64,000 nucleotides of DNA from Phormidium tenue FACHB-1052 (GCF_014696675.1 NZ_JACJQN010000011.1:62001-126000), one strand, 5' to 3'. Counted from the stretch's first letter, positions 1 to 9,140 are shown. Translations and numbers: made by a program. Notes: generated by a model not told the origin, from the sequence alone.

Positions 1-1
1 C

Positions 2-1924
2 GCCTCGCTGTTTACCGATCGCGCTATTTCCTACCGCACTACCAAGCACTTCGACCACTTTGATGTAGCGCTGTCGGTCTGCATTCAGCGCATGGTGCGC
101 TCTGACCTGGCCACTTCCGGCGTCATGTTCTCGATCGATACCGAAACGGGCTTTCAAGATGCGGTGCTGATTACTGCCGCCTACGGCCTGGGCGAAAACG
201 TGGTGCAGGGCACGGTAAACCCCGACGAGTACGTGGTGTTTAAGCCCACTCTCAAGTCGGGCCATAAACCTATTCTCAGCAAGCGTTTGGGCACCAAGGC
301 GCTGCGCATGGTTTACAACACCACCGGCACCGAGCTGACCAAAAACGAGCCGGTGCCCCAGGCCGATCAGGGTCGCTTTGCGATCGGAGAAGAGGATATT
401 CTTCAGCTAGCCCACTGGGCCTGCACCATCGAAGCGCACTACACCGAGCTGCGCGGCGTCAACAGCCCCATGGATATTGAGTGGGCCAAGGATGGCCACA
501 CGGGCGAGCTGTTTATTGTGCAGGCCCGGCCCGAGACGGTGCAGTCGCAGAAGTCGCAAAATGAGCTGCGATCGTACATTCTTGACGTGCCCGAGGGCGT
601 AGAGCCGGTCGCCCGAGGGCGCGCTGTAGGTGACCTGATTGGCCAGGGTGAGGCCTGCGTCATTTTAGATGTCTCTCAGATTACTCAGTTCCGCCCTGGT
701 GAGGTGCTGGTCACCGCCCGCACCGACCCCGACTGGGAGCCGATTATGAAACAGGCCAGCGCGATCGTGACTGACCAGGGTGGGCGCACCTGCCACGCTG
801 CTATCATTGCGCGGGAATTGGGGATACCTGCGATCGTTGGCTGCGACAACGCCACCCAAATGCTCACCATGGGCGAACCTGTGACTGTCTCCTGCGCCGA
901 GGGCGAAGAAGGGGTGATCTACCGGGGCGAGCTGCCCTTTAGGGTCGAAACCACCAAACTCGACAGCCTGCCCGAAACCCGCACCAAGATTATGATGAAT
1001 GTGGGCAACCCCGAGCTGGCCTTTACCCTAGCCGCCCTGCCCAATGACGGCGTCGGCCTGGCCCGTCTCGAATTTATCATTGCCAACCACATCAAGGTGC
1101 ATCCGCTGGCTCTGCTCAACTTCGACAGCCTCGCCAATGGCTCTGAAAAGCGCGAAATTCAGCAGCTTACCGCCCTTTACGACCACAAACCCGACTATTT
1201 TGTCGATAAGCTCGCCCAGGGCGTTGGCACCCTGGCTGCGGCCTTTTATCCCAAACCGGTCGTCGTCCGGCTATCCGACTTTAAGAGCAACGAGTATGCC
1301 CACCTGCTGGGGGGCAGCACCTTCGAACCCGACGAAGAAAACCCGATGCTGGGCTGGCGTGGTGCCTCGCGCTACTACGACGATCGCTACCGCGATGGCT
1401 TTGCCCTAGAGTGCCAGGCGCTCAAGCGGGTGCGCGATGACATGGGCCTCACCAACGTGATACTGATGGTGCCTTTCTGCCGCACCCCCGACGAGGGCCG
1501 CCGAGTGCTCGAAGAAATGGCCCAGCACGGCCTGGTGCGTGGCGAAAATGAGCTGAAGGTCTACGTGATGTGCGAACTGCCCAATAACGTAATCTTGGCC
1601 GACGAGTTCAGCCAGGTGTTCGACGGTTTCTCCATTGGCTCCAACGATCTGACGCAGCTCACCCTGGGTCTCGATCGCGACTCTTCCCTGGTGGCCCACT
1701 TGTTTGATGAACGCAGCACCGGGGTCAAGCGCATGGTGAAGATGGCGATTGCAACCGCGAAGGAGTACAACCGCAAGATCGGCATCTGCGGCCAGGGGCC
1801 GAGCGACTACCCCGAATTTGCCCGCTTCTTAGTGGAGCAGGGCATTGACTCCATCAGCCTCAACCCCGACACGGTGATTAAAACCCGCCTAGAGATCGCC
1901 GATATGGAACAGCAGATGGGCTAG
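2..1924 (+). CDS. ppsA: Phosphoenolpyruvate synthase (5' end outside window)
   Basis: Makes PEP from pyruvate and ATP, releasing AMP and phosphate (gluconeogenic direction). The frame is open from base 2 without a start, so about 640 codons of a protein normally about 800-840 residues long are present. Visible are the end of the ATP-grasp-like nucleotide domain, the phosphohistidine swivel motif GGRTCHAAI at about bases 780-806 (the His carries the phosphate), and the C-terminal PEP/pyruvate barrel ending in CGQGPSDYPEF and GIDSISLNPDTV. The swivel plus barrel order is that of PpsA and not of PPDK, whose N-terminal region differs. A strong terminator follows 32 bases after the stop, so the gene ends its own transcript. 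Confidence 0.95.
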   Translation, partial: ASLFTDRAISYRTTKHFDHFDVALSVCIQRMVRSDLATSGVMFSIDTETGFQDAVLITAAYGLGENVVQGTVNPDEYVVFKPTLKSGHKPILSKRLGTKALRMVYNTTGTELTKNEPVPQADQGRFAIGEEDILQLAHWACTIEAHYTELRGVNSPMDIEWAKDGHTGELFIVQARPETVQSQKSQNELRSYILDVPEGVEPVARGRAVGDLIGQGEACVILDVSQITQFRPGEVLVTARTDPDWEPIMKQASAIVTDQGGRTCHAAIIARELGIPAIVGCDNATQMLTMGEPVTVSCAEGEEGVIYRGELPFRVETTKLDSLPETRTKIMMNVGNPELAFTLAALPNDGVGLARLEFIIANHIKVHPLALLNFDSLANGSEKREIQQLTALYDHKPDYFVDKLAQGVGTLAAAFYPKPVVVRLSDFKSNEYAHLLGGSTFEPDEENPMLGWRGASRYYDDRYRDGFALECQALKRVRDDMGLTNVILMVPFCRTPDEGRRVLEEMAQHGLVRGENELKVYVMCELPNNVILADEFSQVFDGFSIGSNDLTQLTLGLDRDSSLVAHLFDERSTGVKRMVKMAIATAKEYNRKIGICGQGPSDYPEFARFLVEQGIDSISLNPDTVIKTRLEIADMEQQMG

Positions 1925-1956
1925 CACGCTACAACTCCTAAAAACGCCACAAGAGC

Positions 1957-1990
1957 AAGCCCCAGCTTTACAAAAAAGCTGGGGCTTTTA
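1957..1990 (+). terminator. Rho-independent terminator of ppsA
   Basis: A perfect 12-13 bp stem (AAGCCCCAGCTT pairing with AAGCTGGGGCTT) has a short A-rich loop. The 3' arm runs into TTTTATTATTTG. Confidence 0.9.
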
Positions 1991-2022
1991 TTATTTGCTT
2001 TATTTGCCTCAGAGGGAGGTGC

Positions 2023-2181
2023 TTACCCTGCTTTGCTTAGCGCTCTGCTGGGGTTAATGCGACGGGGCATCACGCTGATATATTTGCCGTTGCGCCCGGT
2101 AGCATGGGGTCGATCAGGTAACGCGATCGCAGAACTCCACAAAACTAGCTTTGGCGTTGGGTGACCGTGCCTTTCAACCAA
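2023..2181 (-). other. Possible small gene or coding remnant downstream of TetR (52 codons)
   Basis: A TTG-initiated frame of 52 codons ends in TAA, 18 bases after the TetR stop on the same strand. Its product starts LVERHGHPTPK and ends YISVMPRRINPSRALSKAG. The HPTPK string recalls a motif common in DNA methyltransferases, but no other part fits that family. An AGAGGTGG sequence lies just before the TTG, rather close for a ribosome site. It may be a decayed gene end or chance. Confidence 0.2.
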
Positions 2182-2199
2182 TCCACCTCTAAAATTTTG

Positions 2200-2829
2200 T
2201 CAGTCGTCTATTTTTTTCACTAAATAGGCTGACAGCATCGCCATCAGTTCTTGCTCAAATTCCTCAGTATTGAACAACTCAGGGCGATCGATCATCGCCC
2301 CATGAATCAAGGCTCGAATCGTGCGCTCAACCATGAAAACCGTTAACTCTAGATTTTTCGGTTGCAGCTGATCAGAGCGTTGCGCGAGAAACGATCGCAG
2401 CATATTTTCCATTTTTGCTTCATCCAATCGCCGCATCACGTCACTGTGGGGAATCTGTTCATGCAGAACGCGATGCAGTTTCGGATTGACGGCATGGGCA
2501 GCGATCGCAGCTTTGACAATTTGCCGCAGCACCTTTGGAATCGTGCGTTCGCCAACGCTTGATTCCTTTAAGTGGTGTTGAGCCAACTGCACCATTTCAT
2601 TAGCGTGATGCTCGGCCAAGGCAAAGATCAAAGCCTCTTTATTCGGAAAGTATTGGTACAGCGAGCCGATACTCACACCAGCCCGTTCTGCCACCCGATT
2701 TGTCGTCAACTGGTCGTACCCGTTTTCCGTCAAAATATGAGCCGTTGCTGTGAGAATTGCCTCAACCGTGGCCTGCGATCGCTCTTGTTTCGGGTGTTTA
2801 CGCGGGTTTGCAGCGGGTTTAGGGGGCAT
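2200..2829 (-). CDS. TetR/AcrR family transcriptional regulator
   Basis: 209-residue one-component repressor. Residues about 15-65 form the TetR helix-turn-helix (TVEAILTATAHILTENGYD, then GVSIGSLYQYFPNKEALI). The rest is an all-helical ligand-binding and dimerisation domain of normal length. It is divergent from the glycosyltransferase at 2946, and the 116-bp gap contains a small palindrome, so it most likely controls that gene and itself. The ligand cannot be read from sequence. Confidence 0.9.
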   Translation of the reverse strand: MPPKPAANPRKHPKQERSQATVEAILTATAHILTENGYDQLTTNRVAERAGVSIGSLYQYFPNKEALIFALAEHHANEMVQLAQHHLKESSVGERTIPKVLRQIVKAAIAAHAVNPKLHRVLHEQIPHSDVMRRLDEAKMENMLRSFLAQRSDQLQPKNLELTVFMVERTIRALIHGAMIDRPELFNTEEFEQELMAMLSAYLVKKIDD

Positions 2830-2884
2830 TGGTAGGTCTTGTAGAAATGCGAGTTGTCAGGGCAGTGCGATCTTCATAAAATAC

Positions 2885-2896
2885 GAGCAATCGCTC
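2885..2896. promoter_or_regulatory. Candidate operator between TetR and glycosyltransferase genes
   Basis: The 4+4+4 palindrome GAGC-AATC-GCTC is in the divergent intergenic region, next to a TAAAAT hexamer that could serve as a -10 box. It is short, and it is proposed mainly because TetR repressors usually bind the gap next to their own gene. Confidence 0.3.
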
Positions 2897-2945
2897 ACAT
2901 TTTAGGCATAAGTCCCTCGGTGAACAACAAAACGGAGCATCATTT

Positions 2946-4229
2946 ATGCGAATTGCAATCATTGCCATGGGAAGTCGAGGCGATGTTCAGCCCTACGTTG
3001 CGTTGGGTAAGGGCTTAAAAGCAGCCGGGCACAGCGTTCGACTCGCCACCCATGAAAACTTTGAATCGTTAGTCACTTCCCATGGGCTAGCGTTCTATCC
3101 TCTCAAGGGCAACGTCCAAGCCTTTCTGGAAGATCCTAAGAACCGTCAACTGCTGGAAAGCAGAAATTTTCTAAAGATTAATGCGCGCACGGCGGTAGCT
3201 TATCAACGGGCCGCGATTGACTGGGCAAAAGGGGGGGTCGTGGCTTGTCAGGATGCAGATCTGATAGTTGCCGGGGTGGGTGGACTGTTCTTAAGTGTTG
3301 CGCTTGCCGAAAAGCTGAATCTACCCTTACTACAAGCGTACATTTTTCCGTTCACGCCCACCACCGCTTTTCCGGCTATTTTGTTTCCCCAAGCAATTTC
3401 TAAACTGGGTGGCGCTGTTAATCGGCTCTCCCATCAGTTATTTCGACAGATTATGTGGCAGGGCTCTCGCAAAGGGGATACATTAGCTCGCCAACAAGTC
3501 CTTCATTTGCCGCCGACCCCATTTTTTGGCAACTATGGCGCGGTGCAGTTTCAGCAATACCCGATTCTGTATGGGCTAAGTCCATCGGTGATTGCGAAAC
3601 CCTCGGACTGGCAAAATACCCATGTAACAGGCTATTGGTTCCTGGAAGAAGCACCAGATTGGACTCCACCCGCCGCAGTCCTAGAGTTTCTGCAAAAAGG
3701 CGCTCCACCTGTGTTTATCGGCTTTGGCAGTATGGTGAGCCGAAACCCAGAAGAAACAGCCGATCTCGTCTTACAGGCGATCCAACTTACGGGGCAGCGC
3801 GCTATTTTGCAGTCGGGTTGGAGTGGTTTGAGCAAGAGCGACTTACCAGACACAGTTCTAATGGTGGATTCAATTCCTCATTCCTGGCTGTTCCCACGGG
3901 TTGCAGCGGTCGTTCACCATGGGGGCGCGGGAACTACGGCGGCTGGACTGAGAGCAGGGGTGCCTGCGGTCGTGATTCCATTCTTTGGCGATCAGCCCTT
4001 TTGGGGGCAGCGGGTCGCAGAATTAGGCGTGGGGACAGCATCAATTCCCCGCAACCAACTCACTGCGGAAAGACTAGCAGCAGCAATTCACCAGGCTGTG
4101 GGCGATCGCGCCATGGGTCAACGCGCCGCCGATCTTGGGGCAAAAATTCAAGCCGAAGCTGGGGTCGCCAATGCAGTCGAAATCATATCCGAACTGCCCT
4201 ACGCTACCCCGGCAAACATGGCTTCGTAG
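2946..4229 (+). CDS. GT1-type (UGT/MGT-like) glycosyltransferase
   Basis: 427 residues with the two-domain GT-B layout of sterol- and macrolide-type glycosyltransferases. The N-terminus has MRIAIIAMGSRGDVQPYVALG, the usual acceptor-domain signature. The C-terminal nucleotide-sugar site reads HHGGAGTTAAGLRAGVP followed by PFFGDQPFWGQRV. It probably transfers a sugar from a UDP donor to a lipid or small hydrophobic acceptor; the acceptor is unknown. The last 31 bases overlap tail-to-tail with the SDR-fold gene on the other strand. Codon choice and GC look lower than in flanking genes, which would fit acquisition together with the divergent TetR. Confidence 0.88.
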   Translation: MRIAIIAMGSRGDVQPYVALGKGLKAAGHSVRLATHENFESLVTSHGLAFYPLKGNVQAFLEDPKNRQLLESRNFLKINARTAVAYQRAAIDWAKGGVVACQDADLIVAGVGGLFLSVALAEKLNLPLLQAYIFPFTPTTAFPAILFPQAISKLGGAVNRLSHQLFRQIMWQGSRKGDTLARQQVLHLPPTPFFGNYGAVQFQQYPILYGLSPSVIAKPSDWQNTHVTGYWFLEEAPDWTPPAAVLEFLQKGAPPVFIGFGSMVSRNPEETADLVLQAIQLTGQRAILQSGWSGLSKSDLPDTVLMVDSIPHSWLFPRVAAVVHHGGAGTTAAGLRAGVPAVVIPFFGDQPFWGQRVAELGVGTASIPRNQLTAERLAAAIHQAVGDRAMGQRAADLGAKIQAEAGVANAVEIISELPYATPANMAS

Positions 4230-4861
4230 GGCTGAGGATTGGCGTTGTCTTGGGCCACAATTTCTACAATTTTGTTGCGCGACTGGGGTAGGTAGAGCGC
4301 TTCTACGCAGACCTCAGCCACCTTCTGCCGGGCCACACTGCCCTCAGACAGCGTATCTGCCGGAGCCATCACTAGGGTACGGGTATCGGCATCGTCGTCC
4401 TTAAGGCCGCCGGGGCGAACGATGGTGTAGGTGAGGCCGCTGGCTTGCAGGTAAGCCTCAGCCTGATGCTTCCAGTAGAGAATCAGAAAGAACAGATTGA
4501 GTGGGTGGAAAAAGCGGGAGGCGCAGAGCGACGACACCATGACAAAGTGCTCAATGCCGGTTTCTTTGGCCACATCGATCAGGTTTTTGTTGCCTTCGTA
4601 GTCAACCTGGTAGGGGCCGGTGGGGTCAAAGCCGGGACGGGCACCAGTGGCCGATAGCAGTACGGTGCAGCCTGCGATCGCCTTGCGAATGCTCTCTTTA
4701 TCGGTCACACTGCCCTCCATTAGGGTGACCTCAATGGGCAGCTTGTCTCGGGCAGCGGCGGCATCGCGCACAAAGGCCACCACGGGCACGCCGCGACCTA
4801 CGAGCTGGTTCACAATTTTTGAACCTGTGGCTCCAGTTGCCCCGGCGACAAATGCTTTCAC
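4199..4861 (-). CDS. NAD(P)-binding SDR/NmrA-like protein
   Basis: 220 residues. The Rossmann motif GATGATG at residues 7-13 and the downstream order (SATGARPGFDPTGPYQVDYEG, then VMVSSLCASRF, then IVRPGG) are those of atypical SDR proteins of the NmrA/YwnB/Ycf39 type. These bind NAD(P) and often lack the full Tyr-x3-Lys catalytic pair; a YWKHQAE string is present where YxxxK would lie. The start is GTG, with GGGGAAG about 10 bases upstream. The substrate is unknown. The 3' end overlaps the convergent glycosyltransferase gene. Confidence 0.85.
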   Translation of the reverse strand: MKAFVAGATGATGSKIVNQLVGRGVPVVAFVRDAAAARDKLPIEVTLMEGSVTDKESIRKAIAGCTVLLSATGARPGFDPTGPYQVDYEGNKNLIDVAKETGIEHFVMVSSLCASRFFHPLNLFFLILYWKHQAEAYLQASGLTYTIVRPGGLKDDDADTRTLVMAPADTLSEGSVARQKVAEVCVEALYLPQSRNKIVEIVAQDNANPQPYEAMFAGVA

Positions 4862-5074
4862 GGCTGCTTCCCCAATAGTTATCTAGCTGGCTTGATCTTA
4901 CGGAAAGCGATATGAAAAGAAACCAACCCTAAGGCGGGTTACATGAAACCGTGATAGGCATGACAGTTCTGAGGGGCACACTTGAGATACTAAAGCCTTA
5001 CGATGGGTTAAGCCTGGGACGCAACCTTCGGCGTAATTACATTGTCTGATGTTGTTTAAGCAAGTGGTTGCACA

Positions 5075-5827
5075 GTGACTCTCGAATTCATGCCATCTGC
5101 CCAAAATCCCAACGCTTCTCCTTCGCCCAGGGATGAGGGAGTTGGTGCTGAGGAGGCGATGGTCAACAAGCAAATTTCCCCAGCCAGTGCTGACCATGGG
5201 GCACCCCAACCTGCCCACGACCCGGCACCCCTTGTAGACGGAGCCTTGCTCTTAGAGGGGCATTACGCTGGCAAAATGGATATGGCCGCCGACAGCGACA
5301 CCGTCGGTCGCTACCTCAACAGTCACCGAGGGTGGTTTACTCGCTGCGCTCACCCGATGCAGGTAGAGCATATCTCAGACCACGGCTATGGGCTGGTGGT
5401 TGGGCGCTTCTCGGTGCTGGGCTATGAAGTGGAGCCTAAGGTGGGGCTATATCTGTCGCCCCTCGACCATCAGGTCTATCGTATCGATACGATTCCGGTG
5501 CCGGGGTATGTGCCTCCCGGCTATGATGTCGATTTTCATGCGGTGATGCGCTTGCAGGATGGCCCCGAGGCTACCCCTCCCGCCACCGATCTGACCCAGG
5601 TTGACTGGGATCTGAGCCTGGCGGTCAAGATTCACATGCCGCGCCTGCTAAACTCGGTGCCGCGATCGCTGCTCAAGTCCTCGGGCGATCGCCTGCTCAA
5701 CCAGGTGGTGCGCCAGGTTTCTAAGCGCCTCACCCGCAAGGTGCAGGAAGATTTTCACCACAGCCATAACTTGCCCCTGCCTGAGAGCTACCGGGGCCAC
5801 CACTTTTGGTCAAACTGGGGGCGGTGA
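5075..5827 (+). CDS. DUF1997 family protein
   Basis: 250 residues with a GTG start; an internal ATG at 5090 is possible. After a disordered, proline-rich leader of about 60 residues comes the conserved domain: residues about 65-250 include FTRCAHPMQVEHI, VGRFSVLGYEVEPKVGLYL and the closing DFHHSHNLPLP. The family is found mainly in cyanobacteria and chloroplasts, and no biochemical role can be read from the sequence. It lacks a signal peptide and membrane segments. It stands alone between divergent and convergent neighbours. Confidence 0.8.
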   Translation: MTLEFMPSAQNPNASPSPRDEGVGAEEAMVNKQISPASADHGAPQPAHDPAPLVDGALLLEGHYAGKMDMAADSDTVGRYLNSHRGWFTRCAHPMQVEHISDHGYGLVVGRFSVLGYEVEPKVGLYLSPLDHQVYRIDTIPVPGYVPPGYDVDFHAVMRLQDGPEATPPATDLTQVDWDLSLAVKIHMPRLLNSVPRSLLKSSGDRLLNQVVRQVSKRLTRKVQEDFHHSHNLPLPESYRGHHFWSNWGR

Positions 5828-5908
5828 GCGGGGGACGGCATCCACGACGGCCAAGCCGAAGCCAGGCCTGGAGGCTAGATCTGGGGATAGTTTGCACCGA
5901 CAACACAA

Positions 5909-5949
5909 AGCGATCGCGGCCTAGGAGTTCCCTTTGGGCTGCGATCGCT
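5909..5949. terminator. Hairpin with HIP1-containing arms between convergent genes
   Basis: Perfect 9-bp arms (AGCGATCGC and GCGATCGCT) extend by a short GCC/GGC step across a 23-base interior. It lies between the stops of the DUF1997 and DUF4079 genes. It has no clear T-run, so terminator activity is inferred from position. Confidence 0.4.
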
Positions 5950-5991
5950 GAAGAATTTATTGACTAGGACTTGCTTAGGTTGCCCGACAAA

Positions 5992-6471
5992 CTAGGATCC
6001 AGCCGAGGCCTGAAGGTCAGTCAGCAGCCGCTGCACAATTTTCATGCCGGTAAAAGCTTGCCAGCTAAATAGACCAACTAGCACCACGTTGAGGGTGATG
6101 TGGGTGAGGCGGGCCGTCTCACTGCCCTTCTGCATGAACGGCACTAGGGCGGCAGAGACAGCAATCAAGATTGTCATACCCAGGCCTGCTAGCAGATGAG
6201 GCCCCACAAATAGCTTGCCGGCCTCCAAGTAAGTAGCTCCCATGCCACCCACAGTGCCAATCACCATGAAGGCTAGCAGCACAGAGCCGACCTTGTGGTG
6301 CTTGAGGGCAAATTTGCCTTTGATCAACTCTTTGCGGGTTTCGGCATCAGACAAACGGGTGCGGCGCGACTGAACTCCCAGGTAAAGGGCGTAGAGGGTG
6401 ATCGCTAGCAGCAGCCACATGGTTATGGGGTGAACAAAGTTGAGCCAGGGTTTGATCGTGTCTAAGGTCAT
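5992..6471 (-). CDS. DUF4079 family membrane protein
   Basis: 159 residues with four predicted membrane helices, at about residues 13-30, 60-80, 90-115 and 125-145. The HPITMWLLLAITLYALYLG start, the charged RKELIKGKF loop and KHHKVGS match the DUF4079 pattern common in cyanobacteria and plastids. The conserved His residues near helix ends might bind a cofactor such as heme, but this is not established here. It is divergent from the M48 protease gene. Confidence 0.8.
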   Translation of the reverse strand: MTLDTIKPWLNFVHPITMWLLLAITLYALYLGVQSRRTRLSDAETRKELIKGKFALKHHKVGSVLLAFMVIGTVGGMGATYLEAGKLFVGPHLLAGLGMTILIAVSAALVPFMQKGSETARLTHITLNVVLVGLFSWQAFTGMKIVQRLLTDLQASAGS

Positions 6472-6693
6472 GGGGCTCCGTTGTTGCGTTTTCCGGCGTT
6501 ACATTTATTTAACAAAATTATAGGAGTACAGATTCTGGCTTGGCAAAGCATTGGTCAGAATAAATAAGTTGTTAGGCAAGAACCTGATTCTAGGGATAGC
6601 TTCGTGCAAACATAATCCTGTGTCTCGCCCTCACCCGTCACATAGGGAGCATGGCTCCATTTGTTGTAGAGAAACCAGTTTTAGGGAGATGCC

Positions 6694-8439
6694 ATGCGGC
6701 GATCGCAGCGGTTTGTGACAGCATTACTCGCTAGTTTCTTGGGGGTGGTGCTGCTTAGCCAAGGGTTTTCAGGATTTGCGGTAGAGCCTACGGGAGTAGC
6801 GACGCAGCCAGCAGCAACGGCGCAGGCCAATGCCGAGGATGTGCTGCCGGTGGATCCGGTCGCGCGGCCCGAAAACACGCTGCCTACGCCATTCCCAGCG
6901 CAACCTGATGGCACCCTGAAGCTGCCGCCCAAGGAACCCGATATTCCCGAAATTCCTGGGGCTGGCTCTGAGGCGGTTCCAGCAGCCGCAGACATTGATG
7001 CCGATTCAACTGTAGGGCGGGCGCTGCTGCTATCTGGCCTTTCGCCAGAAGTGGCCAAGCGCAGCGAGATCTTGATCGAGGCCGATCGCCTCTACCAAGC
7101 GGGCAATCGCGACGATGCTGAACTCCTCTATCGGGCGGCCAAAGATCCAGAGTGGCTGGCAGAGACAGGGTCAGAGGTGGCGATCGCTCCCCTCACCGAT
7201 CCCGCTGAGCTACCTCCGGCTGGGCAGGTCTACTGGCGTGAGGCCCAGGCCGGAGCCGAGTCGGAGTTCCCCAATCGGGTGCTGGTTCCCCTAGAGCTGC
7301 TGGTGGAGAACTACCCCGAGTTTTTGCCGGGGCAGGCCCTCTACGCCCGCTACCTTGTGGCGAATGATCGGGCTGACGAAGCGGCTCGGGTGTTGGATGG
7401 GGCGATCGCCCGCTATCCCTACAACCCCGACTTGCTTAAGGCCCAGGCCGAGGTGCAGATGGCCCACGAACAGTGGATTGAAGCCGCCATTACCGCTAAC
7501 CAGTTCGCCATTCTCAATCCCGAGCACCCCGAAGCTGAGGCCATGGGTAATCTGGCGCGGCAGAACCTCGATCGCTTTCGCGGCGAGACGAATCAGTCCC
7601 TGACTCGCAACTTAATATCAAATATTGTCACTGGGGCGGCGGGGTACATTCTCACCGGGGGGCTGCTGGGGCCGTTCAGCGCGCTTAATTCTGGCATTTT
7701 GCTCATGCAGGGTGAAAGCGGTCTGGGCAATCAGGTGGCTGAGCAGGTGAAGCGACAGCTGCCCATTGTCGATGATCCTGAGATTCGCGCCTATGTGAAT
7801 GACATGGGCCAGCGGCTAGCCGCCCTGGCCGGGCGAGACGAGTTTGACTACACGTTTGAGGTGATCATGGATGACAGCCTCAACGCCTTTGCCCTGCCTG
7901 GCGGCAAGATCTTTCTCAATGCCGGAGCGCTTACCAAAAGCCACTCCGAAGCCGAACTGGCCGGATTGGTCGGCCACGAACTGGCCCACGCGGTGCTCTC
8001 CCACAGCTTTCAGATGGTGACCCAGGGTAACCTCACCGCCAGCCTGGCCTCGTTTATTCCCATTCCTGAGGTGGCTAATGTCGCCGCTGGGCTGGTGGTG
8101 TCGAGCTACTCTCGCGACATGGAGCGCCAGTCAGACATTTTGGGCACTAAGCTGCTGGCTACCAGCCGCTATGCCGCCGACGGGTTGCACAATCTGATGA
8201 TGACCCTCGAAGACGAGTACGGCAATCAGGGTATAACTTGGTTTGCCTCGCACCCCAATCCGGGCGATCGCGTCAGCTACCTCAAGCAGCTAATCGACCA
8301 GGGCAACTTCGACCGCTACACCTACGAAGGGGTCGAAACTCACCTCAAGATGCGCTACAAAATGAACCAGCTGATCACCCAGTACAAGCTGGAGCAAGGC
8401 ATTCCAGAAGATGAACCGATTCAAGATAGGCGGCGCTAA
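6694..8439 (+). CDS. M48 family zinc metallopeptidase with TPR-like N-terminal region
   Basis: 581 residues. A hydrophobic N-terminus (about 7-30) is a signal peptide or anchor, followed by a Pro/Glu-rich linker. TPR-like helices at about 125-290 include WREAQAG and ARVLDGAIARYPYNPDLLKAQAE. The peptidase domain lies at about 330-560. The zinc site is HELAH near residue 428 (VGHELAHAVLSH), with the third ligand expected in MERQSDILGTKLL. The family includes BepA and LoiP, periplasmic proteases of envelope quality control, but BepA carries its TPRs at the C-terminus. A ribosome site (AGGGAG) precedes the ATG. Confidence 0.9.
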   Translation: MRRSQRFVTALLASFLGVVLLSQGFSGFAVEPTGVATQPAATAQANAEDVLPVDPVARPENTLPTPFPAQPDGTLKLPPKEPDIPEIPGAGSEAVPAAADIDADSTVGRALLLSGLSPEVAKRSEILIEADRLYQAGNRDDAELLYRAAKDPEWLAETGSEVAIAPLTDPAELPPAGQVYWREAQAGAESEFPNRVLVPLELLVENYPEFLPGQALYARYLVANDRADEAARVLDGAIARYPYNPDLLKAQAEVQMAHEQWIEAAITANQFAILNPEHPEAEAMGNLARQNLDRFRGETNQSLTRNLISNIVTGAAGYILTGGLLGPFSALNSGILLMQGESGLGNQVAEQVKRQLPIVDDPEIRAYVNDMGQRLAALAGRDEFDYTFEVIMDDSLNAFALPGGKIFLNAGALTKSHSEAELAGLVGHELAHAVLSHSFQMVTQGNLTASLASFIPIPEVANVAAGLVVSSYSRDMERQSDILGTKLLATSRYAADGLHNLMMTLEDEYGNQGITWFASHPNPGDRVSYLKQLIDQGNFDRYTYEGVETHLKMRYKMNQLITQYKLEQGIPEDEPIQDRRR

Positions 8440-8470
8440 TCCTTCTGTACTGCAACGGAAAGCCTGGATT

Positions 8471-8815
8471 ATGGATATTAAAACTTGGCAGGAAAAAATT
8501 ATAGAAGTATTAAAGGATATATCGGACGAAGAATTTCAAAGAGAATCTTGGCTTGGTCGAAGCGATAAAATCTCCTCCCCAGAAGAACTATACTGCAATC
8601 TTTTTGACGACTTTATCTTTAAGGATTTCATTGAGGAACAGAAAAGTTTATTTTCCAGTGCTCAGCTAGGCTGGGGACAGGAACTCGTGAAGAAGATGGA
8701 AGCCTTCAAAGAAACAATATTTTCTTACCCTGACCCTCAAGAAATTATAGATGATGAAAGATGGATAGAAATCCGCCAGCTTGCAGATCGCTTGAAAGCA
8801 ACTTTTGAGGCTTAA
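8471..8815 (+). CDS. Small acidic protein of unknown function, immunity-like context
   Basis: 114 residues, starting at MDIKTWQEKI; a longer in-frame start at 8411 would overlap the M48 gene. The product is acidic and helical, with a conserved-looking LFDDFIFKDFIEEQ block and no signal or membrane segment. The DNA is clearly more AT-rich than its neighbours. It is 16 bases upstream of another small gene with the same composition. Such short AT-rich acidic pairs often turn out to be immunity genes of polymorphic toxins, but no toxin is present here, so this is inference. Confidence 0.65.
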   Translation: MDIKTWQEKIIEVLKDISDEEFQRESWLGRSDKISSPEELYCNLFDDFIFKDFIEEQKSLFSSAQLGWGQELVKKMEAFKETIFSYPDPQEIIDDERWIEIRQLADRLKATFEA

Positions 8816-8831
8816 AGAAGGTAAAAGCGCG

Positions 8832-9074
8832 ATGAATGTTCTGAACTCAGGGTTTGAAATAATTCGCTTCAGTGATTCAAGATACGAAAAAATTACTGTT
8901 GAAATTCAGTATAAAGAAGAGCAAATTGCCCAGATCAATAAAGATAAGGGTGATGATTTGGTTGAGATAGAACTTCTTGCCGACTTCGTTGATTCAGATT
9001 TCTCCCCAAAATTCTTCTTGAATGACTTTCTGAATGCTCTAAATGAAGCTCGCAATCTACTTGAGAACTCATAG
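8832..9074 (+). CDS. Small protein of unknown function, immunity-like
   Basis: 80 residues. The start is ATG at 8832, with AGAAGG about 10 bases upstream, and not the earlier in-frame ATG at 8805 that overlaps the previous gene. The product is short and acidic, with beta-strand-like stretches (EKITVEIQYKEEQIAQINKD) and a helical tail. I associate the EIQYK-EQIAQINKDKG pattern with small orphan or immunity-type proteins, from memory and without a search. AT-rich, and probably cotranscribed with the 8471 gene. Confidence 0.65.
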   Translation: MNVLNSGFEIIRFSDSRYEKITVEIQYKEEQIAQINKDKGDDLVEIELLADFVDSDFSPKFFLNDFLNALNEARNLLENS

Positions 9075-9140
9075 CTTTGCAGTTTGCCGTTATTTACCCC
9101 ATAGTAGAGTCTGTCACTAATTCTGGTTTGAATCTCGACA

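Noticed and set aside
3455-4291. Long overlapping frame (278 codons) within the glycosyltransferase gene
   Set aside because: Out-of-frame shadow; the translation is Arg/Ser-rich without motifs, while the other frame gives a clear GT-B protein.
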